Source: an uncultured bacterium
Lineage (GTDB): Bacteria; Verrucomicrobiota; Lentisphaeria; Victivallales; Victivallaceae
Direction: 5' to 3'
DNA length: 19,812 bases
Assembly (NCBI GenBank): GCA_949286445.1
Contig: CASECL010000184.1
Coordinates: forward strand, 1-19,812
A program made the position numbers and the translations under genes. Of the stretch, positions 7,380 to 14,085 are shown one piece after another (position 1 is the first letter of the stretch; every line of letters starts with the position of its first letter). The notes beneath the pieces were generated by a model. The model searched no databases, had not been told where the DNA came from, and saw only the letters and a program-made list of their open reading frames with translations.

Positions 7380-9674
7380 ATGTTGACTCGCAACTGGCTG
7401 ATTGGTATTATCGCTCTGTTTCTGCTCTGTCCGGCATACAGCAGAGTATGTGCTCTGGACTGCCGGGTGGACTGGGAAAAGTTCCTCTCCCGCCAGGATC
7501 CGGTGTGGGAACAGCTGCCGCGGCAGTGGAATGAAGGGGCATTTACCGGCAACGGTCAGCTGGGGATAATGCTTTATCAGGCTTATCCGGAAAATGTCCT
7601 TGAATTTCAGCTGGGAAGAGCGGATGTTACCGACCACCGCAAAGCACCTGACCGCAAAAGTTCAATCGGGTTGCGTGGAGCCAATGCCATGTTCGATTTC
7701 TGCCGTCTGGATATCGGAAAGCTTCAGCTCCGTCCGGCAGGTAAAATCCGGGGCGGCACGGTGCGGATGGATTTGTGGAACGCCGAAACCAGAGCGGAAG
7801 TGTTTACTGACCGCGGGGTATTGAGACTGCGGATTTTGACTTTGCGTGACCGGATGGTTCAGCTCATTGAGGTCAAATCCTCAGAAAAGGATGCCGCCGG
7901 AAAATATCTTCCGTGGAAATGGGAATTCATTCCAGGCAACGCTGACTCACCCCGGGCTCAGGTAAATCCCGAACAGGCAAAAGAACGCAAATATCAATCC
8001 AATCCGGTGCATGAATTTACCTCAATTGACAACATTTTTGTTTGTGTTCAGCCGCTTCTGGCCGGCGGGGATTACGCCACCGCCTGGTATGAGGTGAAGG
8101 ACAACAGAGAAAACCGGGGTGTGCTTTACGTTTCCACCGCCAATGAAATTCCGGCGGCGGGGAAATCAGCCGGTAAAGCGGCGGCAGATATTAAAGCGAC
8201 GGCGGCACAGCCGCTGGATAAACTGTTGGAGGAACATCGCCGGTGGTGGCATGAATTCTATCCGGCAGCCTTTTTAAGCGTGCCTGATCCCCGGCTCGAA
8301 GCATTTTACTGGATACAGATTTACAAACTTGCTTCTGCCTGGCGGGAAGATGCTCCGGCGATTGATTTGTGCGGGCCCTGGTTCCGGATCACCGCCTGGC
8401 CGGGCATCTGGTGGAATTTGAATATTCAGCTGACCTATCTTCCGGTTTACGCCGGCAACCGGCTTGAGATCGGGGAAAATTTCCGTCAGCTGCTGGCCTG
8501 GATGCAGCAGTCCGGAGCTCTGGAAAATGCGGCCAAAGGCACTCAGATCGGTGATTACGCCTGGGCTTTGCATTGCGAATGGCTGCACTTGCGTTATGCC
8601 GGAGACTGGAAGAAAATCGTTTCCGAATGGATGCCCCGGGCAAAAATCCTGGCCGATGCGTATCTGCGCCGGGTCAAAGTCCGTCCGGACGGGCGTTATT
8701 CGCTGCCGCGGATGGGGTCGCCGGAATACAACGGGTTCAAGCCCTATGATGACACTAATTACAATCTGGCATTGCTGCACTGGCTTCTCGGTGCGCTGGC
8801 TGAAGCCGGGGAAAAAGGCGGCATTGATGCTGCTGAAATAAGCCGCTGGCGTGAAGCGGAAGAAAAACTGGCGGATTACCCGGTTGATAAAAACGGATTG
8901 ATGATCGGACGGGATCAGGCATTGGATATGTCCCACCGGCATTTTTCCCATCTGCTGGCACTCTATCCGCTCTATCAGCTCAACCCGGATAAGCCGGAAG
9001 ACCGGGATCTGCTGATCCGCAGTCTGCGGCACTGGCATAAGATCGAGGGAGGCAAACGGCTGGCGGGTTATTCATTTACCGGCGGAGCATCGCTTTATGC
9101 CTCGCTGGGAATGGGCAGAGAGGCGTTGGAAATGCTTCAGGATTACCTTGACAACACCGCTCCCATCAGCCGGGCTCTGCCCAATACCATGTATTGCGAA
9201 AGCGGCGGCAAAAACCCGGTGATTGAAACGCCGCTGCACGGGGCGGCGGCGATAATGGATCTTCTTATTCAAAGCTGGGGAGGGAAAATAAGGGTTTTCC
9301 CGGCTCTGCCGCCGGAATGGAAAAACGCAGAATTCTGTCATTTGCGGGCAATGGGGGGATTTCTGGTCAGCGCAAAGCTGAAAAACGGAAACGTTGAATG
9401 GGTGGAAATTACCAGTGAAGCCGGAGAACCCTGTACCGTATATGTTCCGGCGTGGAAAGGCGTTGCGGTTGAAGCGGGGGGAAAGAAGTTCTCCACCGGC
9501 GAAATTGCGCTGGATTTGAAGAAGGGTGAAACCGTACTGCTCCGGAGAGCAGGCGGCACAGTTCCGGCGGTTATTGACGGGACGGCATCGGTTTCGGCAA
9601 ATCCTTTCGGCGTGAAGAAGGGCGGCGGGATCCCCCCGGGGCAGTTTTATAAAACCGCCCCGAAACAACGCTGA
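7380..9674 (+). CDS. Exported GH95-like glycoside hydrolase (alpha-L-fucosidase/galactosidase type)
   Basis: The 764-residue protein has a signal peptide (about 1-25, ending VCA) and a GH95-type layout. There is an N-terminal beta-domain with the GNGQLGIMLY motif (57-65), a linker with HRRWWHEF, an (alpha/alpha)6 barrel (about 295-650) and a C-terminal beta-domain. Family landmarks are WNLNIQLTY (345-353) with the paired asparagines N346/N348, SPEY with E449 as likely general acid, and HRHFSHLLALYP (519-530). LLIQSWGGKIRVFPALPPEW (628-647) follows. The usual FQIDGNFG segment is replaced by PVIETPLHG (613-621), so this belongs to a divergent branch and the substrate (fucose, galactose or rhamnose) cannot be assigned. 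It probably acts in the periplasm or outside the cell. It stands alone, without a SusC/D pair. The ribosome site is weak (AAGAAG). A C-terminal tail after about 720 looks unstructured. Confidence 0.8.
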   Translation: MLTRNWLIGIIALFLLCPAYSRVCALDCRVDWEKFLSRQDPVWEQLPRQWNEGAFTGNGQLGIMLYQAYPENVLEFQLGRADVTDHRKAPDRKSSIGLRGANAMFDFCRLDIGKLQLRPAGKIRGGTVRMDLWNAETRAEVFTDRGVLRLRILTLRDRMVQLIEVKSSEKDAAGKYLPWKWEFIPGNADSPRAQVNPEQAKERKYQSNPVHEFTSIDNIFVCVQPLLAGGDYATAWYEVKDNRENRGVLYVSTANEIPAAGKSAGKAAADIKATAAQPLDKLLEEHRRWWHEFYPAAFLSVPDPRLEAFYWIQIYKLASAWREDAPAIDLCGPWFRITAWPGIWWNLNIQLTYLPVYAGNRLEIGENFRQLLAWMQQSGALENAAKGTQIGDYAWALHCEWLHLRYAGDWKKIVSEWMPRAKILADAYLRRVKVRPDGRYSLPRMGSPEYNGFKPYDDTNYNLALLHWLLGALAEAGEKGGIDAAEISRWREAEEKLADYPVDKNGLMIGRDQALDMSHRHFSHLLALYPLYQLNPDKPEDRDLLIRSLRHWHKIEGGKRLAGYSFTGGASLYASLGMGREALEMLQDYLDNTAPISRALPNTMYCESGGKNPVIETPLHGAAAIMDLLIQSWGGKIRVFPALPPEWKNAEFCHLRAMGGFLVSAKLKNGNVEWVEITSEAGEPCTVYVPAWKGVAVEAGGKKFSTGEIALDLKKGETVLLRRAGGTVPAVIDGTASVSANPFGVKKGGGIPPGQFYKTAPKQR
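9637..9662 (+). other. Palindrome in the 3' end of the GH95-like gene
   Basis: Two abutting 13-nt arms (9637-9649 and 9650-9662) of type CGGGGC-N-GTTTTA pair with a single mismatch. The palindrome lies inside the last codons. No T-run follows, so it is not a canonical terminator; it may protect the 3' end or act with Rho. Confidence 0.35.
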
Positions 9675-9704
9675 ATTATGGAAATTTGATGAAAAATAGA
9701 GGAA

Positions 9705-9750
9705 AAGTCATTTAAACGACTTGACAAAACCAAAAAGAGAAAGGAATATT
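9705..9750 (+). promoter_or_regulatory. Candidate promoter with overlapping operator-like palindrome upstream of the microprotein gene
   Basis: AAGTCATTTAAACGACTT (9705-9722) is an 18-bp pseudopalindrome with one mismatched pair of positions. Its last two bases are the first two of a perfect TTGACA (9721-9726). The best -10 match is AATATT (9745-9750) at 18 nt spacing, which would start transcription at about the start codon of the 34-residue gene. The only ribosome-like site, AAGGA (9741-9745), would then not be transcribed from this promoter. Either transcription starts farther upstream or the gene is read as a near-leaderless message. Confidence 0.35.
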
Positions 9751-9754
9751 AAAA

Positions 9755-9859
9755 ATGAGCCAGCAACACAGAAAAGTGGCTAAACGTGAACGCCGCAAGG
9801 CTTATCTGGAACGCTGCAAGGCCAAAGTCCGTGCCGCGATCGCCGGAAAAAAGAAGTAA
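9755..9859 (+). CDS. 34-residue highly basic microprotein
   Basis: The ATG at 9755 is preceded by AAGGA with 9 nt spacing and the frame ends in TAA at 9857-9859. The product begins MSQQHRKVAKRERRKAYLER and ends AGKKK. Fourteen of 34 residues are Lys or Arg, against only two Glu, and there is one Cys (C21). The composition resembles small ribosome- or nucleic-acid-associated proteins, and very short basic proteins of similar look are known from PVC genomes, but I cannot name a family. It lies 18 bp before the dCMP deaminase gene and is probably co-transcribed with it and rfaE2. Most of the peptide (about 6-30) could form one amphipathic helix. The coding call rests on start, ribosome site, spacing and composition; function is unknown. 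Confidence 0.72.
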   Translation: MSQQHRKVAKRERRKAYLERCKAKVRAAIAGKKK

Positions 9860-9877
9860 GATGAGGAATATTTATTC

Positions 9878-10348
9878 ATGAAACCGCGTCCGGACTGGGA
9901 CAATTATTTCATGAACATCGCCCATGTTGCCGCCAGCCGCAGCAATTGCTGCCGGCGGCAGGTGGCTGCGGTGATTGTGCGGGATTTCCGTATCATATCC
10001 ACCGGATACAACGGAACGCCTCGGGGAATTACCAACTGCAATGAAGGCGGATGCCCCCGCTGCAATTCCGATACCCCCTCCGGTCATGATCTGGAAAGCT
10101 GTATTTGCAGCCATGCCGAGGAAAATGCCATTGTTCAAGCCGCTTATCACGGCATTTCAGTAAAAGATTCGACACTCTATACAACTTTCAGTCCGTGTTT
10201 GCATTGTGCCAAAATCATCATCAATGCCGGGATAAAAGAGGTCATCTATCATCAGCGTTACACCATTGACGAAGTCTCCATGCGTCTGCTCAAGGAGGCG
10301 GGAGTTCTGGTGCGGCCGCTGCGGGAAAACAACGATTTTTTGGAATGA
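9878..10348 (+). CDS. dCMP deaminase (ComEB/deoxycytidylate deaminase family)
   Basis: It deaminates dCMP to dUMP, the precursor of dTMP, in the cytoplasm. The 156-residue protein has the zinc deaminase core: HAEENAI (His79, catalytic Glu81) and PCLHC (Pro106, Cys107, Cys110). It also has the family-specific GYNGTPRG (43-50), a Cys-rich loop (C54, C59, C62) and GHDLESCIC (69-77), which separates dCMP deaminases from CMP/dC or tRNA adenosine deaminases. GAGGAA lies 9 nt before the ATG. Its stop overlaps the rfaE2 start in an ATGA, so the two are translationally coupled although their pathways differ. A ComEB-like role in DNA uptake is a naming legacy and is not implied. Confidence 0.92.
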   Translation: MKPRPDWDNYFMNIAHVAASRSNCCRRQVAAVIVRDFRIISTGYNGTPRGITNCNEGGCPRCNSDTPSGHDLESCICSHAEENAIVQAAYHGISVKDSTLYTTFSPCLHCAKIIINAGIKEVIYHQRYTIDEVSMRLLKEAGVLVRPLRENNDFLE

Positions 10349-10836
10349 AACTATCCGAACGTATTATCACGCTGGATGAGGCCGTCAAATGGCGGCGGAA
10401 ACTGGCGGAAACCGGTAAAAAGCTGGTTGTTACCAACGGGTGTTTCGATATTGTTCATCGCGGACATGTCGAATATCTCGAGGAAGCAGCAGAGCTTGGC
10501 GATGCCATGCTCATTTTGATCAACTCCGATTCTTCGGTACGGGCATTGAAGGGTCCCTCAAGACCGGTGAATGACGAATATGCCCGGGCGGAGGTGATCG
10601 CCGCGCTGCGCTCGGTTGACCGGGCGGTTATCTTCAACTCGTCCCGTTGCGACCGGGAACTTGATGCGCTTAAACCGGATATTTATGTCAAGGGGGGGGA
10701 TTATACCGTTGACCGGCTCGATCCGGATGAACGCGCCGCACTGCTGAATGGCGGAACACAGATTGTGTTCAAGCCCTTTGTGCAGGGGTTTTCCACCACC
10801 GGGATCATCGAAAAAATGACCGGGGGAAAAGAATAG
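10345..10836 (+). CDS. rfaE2: D-glycero-beta-D-manno-heptose 1-phosphate adenylyltransferase
   Basis: It transfers AMP from ATP to heptose-1-phosphate to give ADP-heptose for the LPS inner core. The 163-residue protein is a single nucleotidyltransferase domain. NGCFDIVHRGHVEYL (31-45) contains the HxGH motif (His38, His41). NSDSSVRALKGPSRP, the late KGGDY motif and C-terminal FSTTGIIEK complete the family pattern. In E. coli this domain is the C-terminal half of HldE; here it is a separate protein, as in organisms with HldA plus HldC/RfaE2. The kinase partner is not in the window. The ATG overlaps the preceding stop. It supports a Gram-negative cell with heptose-containing LPS or another ADP-heptose product. 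The related glycerol-3-phosphate cytidylyltransferase is less likely given length and motifs. Confidence 0.92.
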   Translation: MKLSERIITLDEAVKWRRKLAETGKKLVVTNGCFDIVHRGHVEYLEEAAELGDAMLILINSDSSVRALKGPSRPVNDEYARAEVIAALRSVDRAVIFNSSRCDRELDALKPDIYVKGGDYTVDRLDPDERAALLNGGTQIVFKPFVQGFSTTGIIEKMTGGKE

Positions 10837-11180
10837 ATTGCAGTTGGATTTGCCGGTTTTTACCCTGGATGGGCAGTAGGATCCGGCAAGTCGGAAGACA
10901 GGCAGGATTCCGTAATTTGCGGAAATAAAATATAAGGAAATGTATTGCCGTTCCGGTAAGGCATAAAGGAAACCGGCTTGGATGCGGTGTATTTTTGAAC
11001 ACCGGGAGATTTTCAAAACCGGCTTATGCGGCAGAGATGCAGGTCCGGAAGAACACACGGGCCGGGCCCAAGCCGGAAGACATGATGTGTCAGGCATTGC
11101 ATGAAAAATAACTGTAATTAAGAAGCAGTAAATTATAACCAGACAAGGAAAAAGTCATAAATTTCCAAGGAGTGTCAACT
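10837..11180 (+). promoter_or_regulatory. Non-coding leader/regulatory region upstream of rhaA
   Basis: These 344 bp hold no convincing gene. There is an inverted repeat TTGCCGG (10850-10856) / CCGGCAA (10883-10889), a hairpin CGGTGT (10985-10990) / ACACCG (10999-11004), and a direct repeat of the form AAACCGGCTTN-ATGCGG around 10970 and 11014. A -10-like TATAAC lies at 11134-11139 with no good -35. The rhaA ribosome site AAGGAG is at 11167-11172. The repeats could be sugar-responsive operator sites or remnants of intergenic repeats. No known riboswitch is recognised. Confidence 0.4.
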
Positions 11181-12425
11181 ATGAAGAATTCTTTTGAAGC
11201 CGCTAAAAAACAGTATTCTGATTTCGGCGTGGATGTGGAAAAAGCCATGGCCAGAGTCGCCTCCATTCCGGTAAGCCTTCATTGCTGGCAGGGGGATGAT
11301 GTCGCCGGTTTTGAAAATGATATGTCCCTTGATGGCGGTATCGCGGTAACCGGAAATTATCCCGGACGTGCCCGCAACGGAGAAGAACTGCGCCGGGATC
11401 TGGAACTGGTATTTTCTCTTATTCCAGGCGTGAAGAAGCTTAATTTGCACGCTTCTTATGCGGAAGACACCAACGGCAAGGTTGACCGGGATGAAATTGA
11501 GGTCAAACATTTCCAGCGTTGGATTGACTGGGCAAAGAAAAACAATGCCGGACTTGATTTCAATCCCACGTTTTTCTCTCACCCGATGGCCAAAGACGGC
11601 TTGACGCTTTCCCACCCGTCCAAGAAAATCCGTGACTTCTGGGTGCGCCATGCTATAGCCTGCCGCCGTATCGGTGCGGAATTCGGCAGGAAACTGGGCA
11701 AGACCTGCGTGGAAAACCTGTGGATTCCCGACGGCTACAAAGATACCCCGGCTGACCGTCTTGCTCCGCGCCGCAGACTTGAAGAGGCATTGGACCGGGT
11801 GTTCGAGGAAAAATTCAGTGCGAAAAATCTGGTTGATGCGGTGGAATGCAAACTTTTCGGCATTGGTTCAGAGTCTTATGTGGTTGGCTCTCACGAGTTT
11901 TACATGGGCTATGCTGTCAGCCGGAAAATGGCACTCTGCCTGGATGCCGGACACTTCCACCCCACGGAAGTTATTTCAGATAAACTTACCTCCGCACTGC
12001 TTTTTGTCCCCAACGTCCTGCTGCATGTCAGCCGCGGGATACGCTGGGACAGCGACCATGTGGTGACCTTGTCCGATGAACTCCGCGCCATCGGCGAAGA
12101 AATAATCCGGCATAATTTCGAAAAGAAGATTTTTATCGGTCTGGACTATTTTGATGCTTCCATCAACCGCATTGCCGCCTGGGCCATCGGTGCGCGCAAT
12201 ATGCAGAAATCTCTGCTCCTGGCTGCGGTGGAACCCTATGAATTGGTCAAAAAGGCTGAAGCCAGCGGCGATTTCACCTCACGTCTGGCTCTGCTGGAAG
12301 AATTCAAGACACTGCCTTTCGGCGCAGTTTGGGATGAATATTGTGAACGCCAGGGCGTTCCGGTTGGCGCAGAATGGCTCAAACAGGTCAAAGATTACGA
12401 AAAAGATGTGCTGTCAAAGCGTTAA
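11181..12425 (+). CDS. rhaA: L-rhamnose isomerase
   Basis: It converts L-rhamnose to L-rhamnulose in the cytoplasm, the first step of phosphorylative rhamnose catabolism. The 414-residue length matches the family. The metal-binding residues of the E. coli enzyme are all present with a constant offset of 12: E222, D255, H258, H282, D290, D292 and D322. They lie within the runs VECKLFGIGSESY, CLDAGHFHPTEVISDK, LLHVSRGIRWDSDHVV and GLDYFDASINR. The ATG at 11181 was chosen over an upstream GTG at 11172 because AAGGAG (11167-11172) is spaced 8 nt from the ATG and overlaps the GTG. A class II aldolase gene follows after 34 bp. No kinase, transporter or AraC-type regulator is adjacent. Some members of the family also act on other 6-deoxy or rare sugars. 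Confidence 0.96.
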   Translation: MKNSFEAAKKQYSDFGVDVEKAMARVASIPVSLHCWQGDDVAGFENDMSLDGGIAVTGNYPGRARNGEELRRDLELVFSLIPGVKKLNLHASYAEDTNGKVDRDEIEVKHFQRWIDWAKKNNAGLDFNPTFFSHPMAKDGLTLSHPSKKIRDFWVRHAIACRRIGAEFGRKLGKTCVENLWIPDGYKDTPADRLAPRRRLEEALDRVFEEKFSAKNLVDAVECKLFGIGSESYVVGSHEFYMGYAVSRKMALCLDAGHFHPTEVISDKLTSALLFVPNVLLHVSRGIRWDSDHVVTLSDELRAIGEEIIRHNFEKKIFIGLDYFDASINRIAAWAIGARNMQKSLLLAAVEPYELVKKAEASGDFTSRLALLEEFKTLPFGAVWDEYCERQGVPVGAEWLKQVKDYEKDVLSKR

Positions 12426-12459
12426 GCAAACAGCATAAGAAACAAGAGAAAACAGCAAA

Positions 12460-13479
12460 ATGCTTAAGACTATTTGTGAATTATCCCACCTTTACGGCGG
12501 GAATCCCGAGTTCGTACTGGCAGGAGGAGGCAACACCTCCTGCAAAGATGAAAAATTTCTTTACGTCAAGCCCAGCGGAGTCAGATTGGCGAATATCAAA
12601 GAAAGTGATTTCGTCAAAATGGACCGTGCCGCTATCCGCAAGTGTTTTGAGCTTGGTGAATTTGAAAGCGTAGCCGCACGCGAAGAAGCGGTAAAGAATA
12701 TGATGGCCGCCGCCGTGTGCCCCGGAAATTACGGGCGTCCCAGCGTGGAAGCACCGCTTCATGAGCTGCTGGAACAGAAGTTTATTGTTCACCTGCATCC
12801 CGCCAAGGTCAATGGAGCCACCTGCGGGGAAAACGGTGAAGAAGAGTTGAAACGCATTGTCCCGGAAGCATTATGGATCGGTTATGTTGATCCCGGCTTT
12901 ACCCTGGCGAAAAAAGTTTTTGATGAAGTGGAAGCCTATAAAAAATCCCGCGGCAAGGCCCCCCGGATACTGTTTTTGCAGAATCACGGCGTCTTTGTCG
13001 GCGGAAACAGCGCGGATGAGGTTAAAGAAATATATCAGCTTATCATGTCTGCTCTGCAGAGTTTTTATGTCTCCAAAGGCGTGGATACTGTGGTGGACGA
13101 AACTCCCGCAGATGCTGCGGCTCCGGAGATTGCCGGGTATGACAAGCATGATTATTTCCCCACTGCACGCGGTCCGCTTACTCCGGATCACATTGTTTAT
13201 GCCAAATCTTTCTCCCTTATCGCCGACGTGGTAACGCCCGAAGTGATGAAGAATTTTGAAACACTCCGCGGCTACGCTCCGATGGTAATCGAAATACCGG
13301 GAAAAGCGGTTTACACCGTAAGCGGCAATGCCAATGCTTATACTTTAGCCAAAGATGCTTCGCTGGTGCAGAAGCTGGCGGGAGCTTTCGGCGGGGCGCA
13401 TTACATCTGCGACCGGGACCGTGAGTTTATTGAAAACTGGGAAGTGGAGTCCTACCGCAGAAAGATGGCTCAGAACTGA
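12460..13479 (+). CDS. Class II aldolase, probable rhamnulose-1-phosphate aldolase
   Basis: The likely role is zinc-dependent cleavage of L-rhamnulose-1-phosphate to dihydroxyacetone phosphate and L-lactaldehyde, inferred from its place 34 bp behind rhaA. The 339-residue protein has the class II aldolase/adducin pattern: GGGNTSCK (22-29) for the phosphate/substrate loop, VEAPLHELL with E97, HLHP (zinc ligands His111 and His113) and QNHGVFVGG (His176). It resembles the aldolase half of the bifunctional rhamnulose-1-phosphate aldolase/lactaldehyde dehydrogenase rather than the compact E. coli RhaD. The dehydrogenase half is missing: the protein stops after about 339 residues at a terminator. 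The ribosome site is weak. Fuculose- or other ketose-phosphate substrates remain possible, so I leave out the gene symbol. Confidence 0.82.
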   Translation: MLKTICELSHLYGGNPEFVLAGGGNTSCKDEKFLYVKPSGVRLANIKESDFVKMDRAAIRKCFELGEFESVAAREEAVKNMMAAAVCPGNYGRPSVEAPLHELLEQKFIVHLHPAKVNGATCGENGEEELKRIVPEALWIGYVDPGFTLAKKVFDEVEAYKKSRGKAPRILFLQNHGVFVGGNSADEVKEIYQLIMSALQSFYVSKGVDTVVDETPADAAAPEIAGYDKHDYFPTARGPLTPDHIVYAKSFSLIADVVTPEVMKNFETLRGYAPMVIEIPGKAVYTVSGNANAYTLAKDASLVQKLAGAFGGAHYICDRDREFIENWEVESYRRKMAQN

Positions 13480-13520
13480 GCTGTGCCGGTTTTCCCGGTT
13501 GAATTGAAATAAAAAAAACA

Positions 13521-13556
13521 AAAAAAATCTCTTCGCGCTTGCGGGGAGATTTTTTT
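13521..13556. terminator. Strong hairpin terminator after the rhamnose gene pair
   Basis: A 16-bp stem runs from 13521-13536 to 13541-13556 with loop GCTT. The arms are AAAAAAATCTCTTCGC and GCGGGGAGATTTTTTT, with two G-U pairs. The T-run on the plus strand ends the rhaA-aldolase transcript. The A-run at the other end would make it work in both directions. Confidence 0.85.
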
Positions 13557-13566
13557 GTGCTATATT
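13539..13566 (+). promoter_or_regulatory. Candidate extended -10 promoter for the HIT-DUF89 pair
   Basis: TGCTATATT (13558-13566) is an extended -10 element, with TTGCGG (13539-13544) 16 nt upstream as a poor -35. The -35 lies inside the loop and right arm of the preceding terminator. Transcription would begin near 13573, giving a leader of under 20 nt that still contains the GGAGG at 13576-13580. Confidence 0.4.
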
Positions 13567-13590
13567 CGGGGGAGAGGAGGCTCTGAAGTA

Positions 13591-14085
13591 ATGATGAAAA
13601 AACCTTTGTGGGCTCCATGGCGTATGGAATTTATCCGGGGGGAAAAAACGGATGAGTGTTTTCTCTGCGGCCTGGAAAAAAGTTCCGGCCGCCGGGAAGA
13701 AAAACTGATTATCCGCCGGGGGAAACTTGTTTTTGCCATGCTCAATGCTTTTCCCTACAACTATGGACATCTGCTCATAGCTCCCTACCGTCATGTTGGA
13801 GATTTGGATCAGCTCACCGATGAGGAGCTGGCGGAGTTGATGAAAATGACGGTGGAAATGGAGAAATTACTGAAAAAAATTTTATCGCCGGATGCTTTCA
13901 ATCTGGGTTTCAATCTGGGCAAAGACGCAGGTGCGGGGGTGGCGGATCATCTGCATTTTCATCTGGTCCCGCGTTGGAAAGGCGACACTAATTTCATGCC
14001 GGTAATCGCCGATACCAGATGCGTACCCGAGACTTTGGAAAATACGGCGCAAACCATGAGGAAAGCAATATGCGACTTGGAATAG
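13591..14085 (+). CDS. HIT-family nucleotide hydrolase/phosphorylase (AP4A phosphorylase-like)
   Basis: Histidine-triad proteins cleave or transfer nucleoside monophosphates. The 164-residue protein starts with the LWAPWRMEFI segment and a CFLC pair (C23, C26), as in the bacterial AP4A phosphorylase/FHIT-like branch. NAFPYNYGHLLIAPYRHV (53-70) follows, and the triad is DHLHFHLVPRW (His120, His122, His124), the last two being the catalytic region. The likely substrate is a dinucleoside polyphosphate such as AP4A, inferred from the branch. GGAGG lies 10 nt before ATG 13591; the next codon is also ATG. An upstream non-ATG frame extension would begin inside the terminator and is not believed. Its 3' end overlaps the DUF89 gene by 16 bp. 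Confidence 0.9.
   Translation: MMKKPLWAPWRMEFIRGEKTDECFLCGLEKSSGRREEKLIIRRGKLVFAMLNAFPYNYGHLLIAPYRHVGDLDQLTDEELAELMKMTVEMEKLLKKILSPDAFNLGFNLGKDAGAGVADHLHFHLVPRWKGDTNFMPVIADTRCVPETLENTAQTMRKAICDLE

Noticed and set aside
8274..9038. Minus-strand 254-residue reading frame inside the GH95-like gene
   Set aside because: Antisense shadow of the conserved catalytic barrel; no domain recognised.
9637..9662. Intrinsic terminator for the GH95-like gene
   Set aside because: The palindrome lies within coding sequence and is not followed by a T-run, so I list it only as a palindrome.
10558..11097. Minus-strand 179-residue reading frame overlapping rfaE2
   Set aside because: Half of it is antisense to a clear rfaE2 gene and the rest has no family resemblance or ribosome site.
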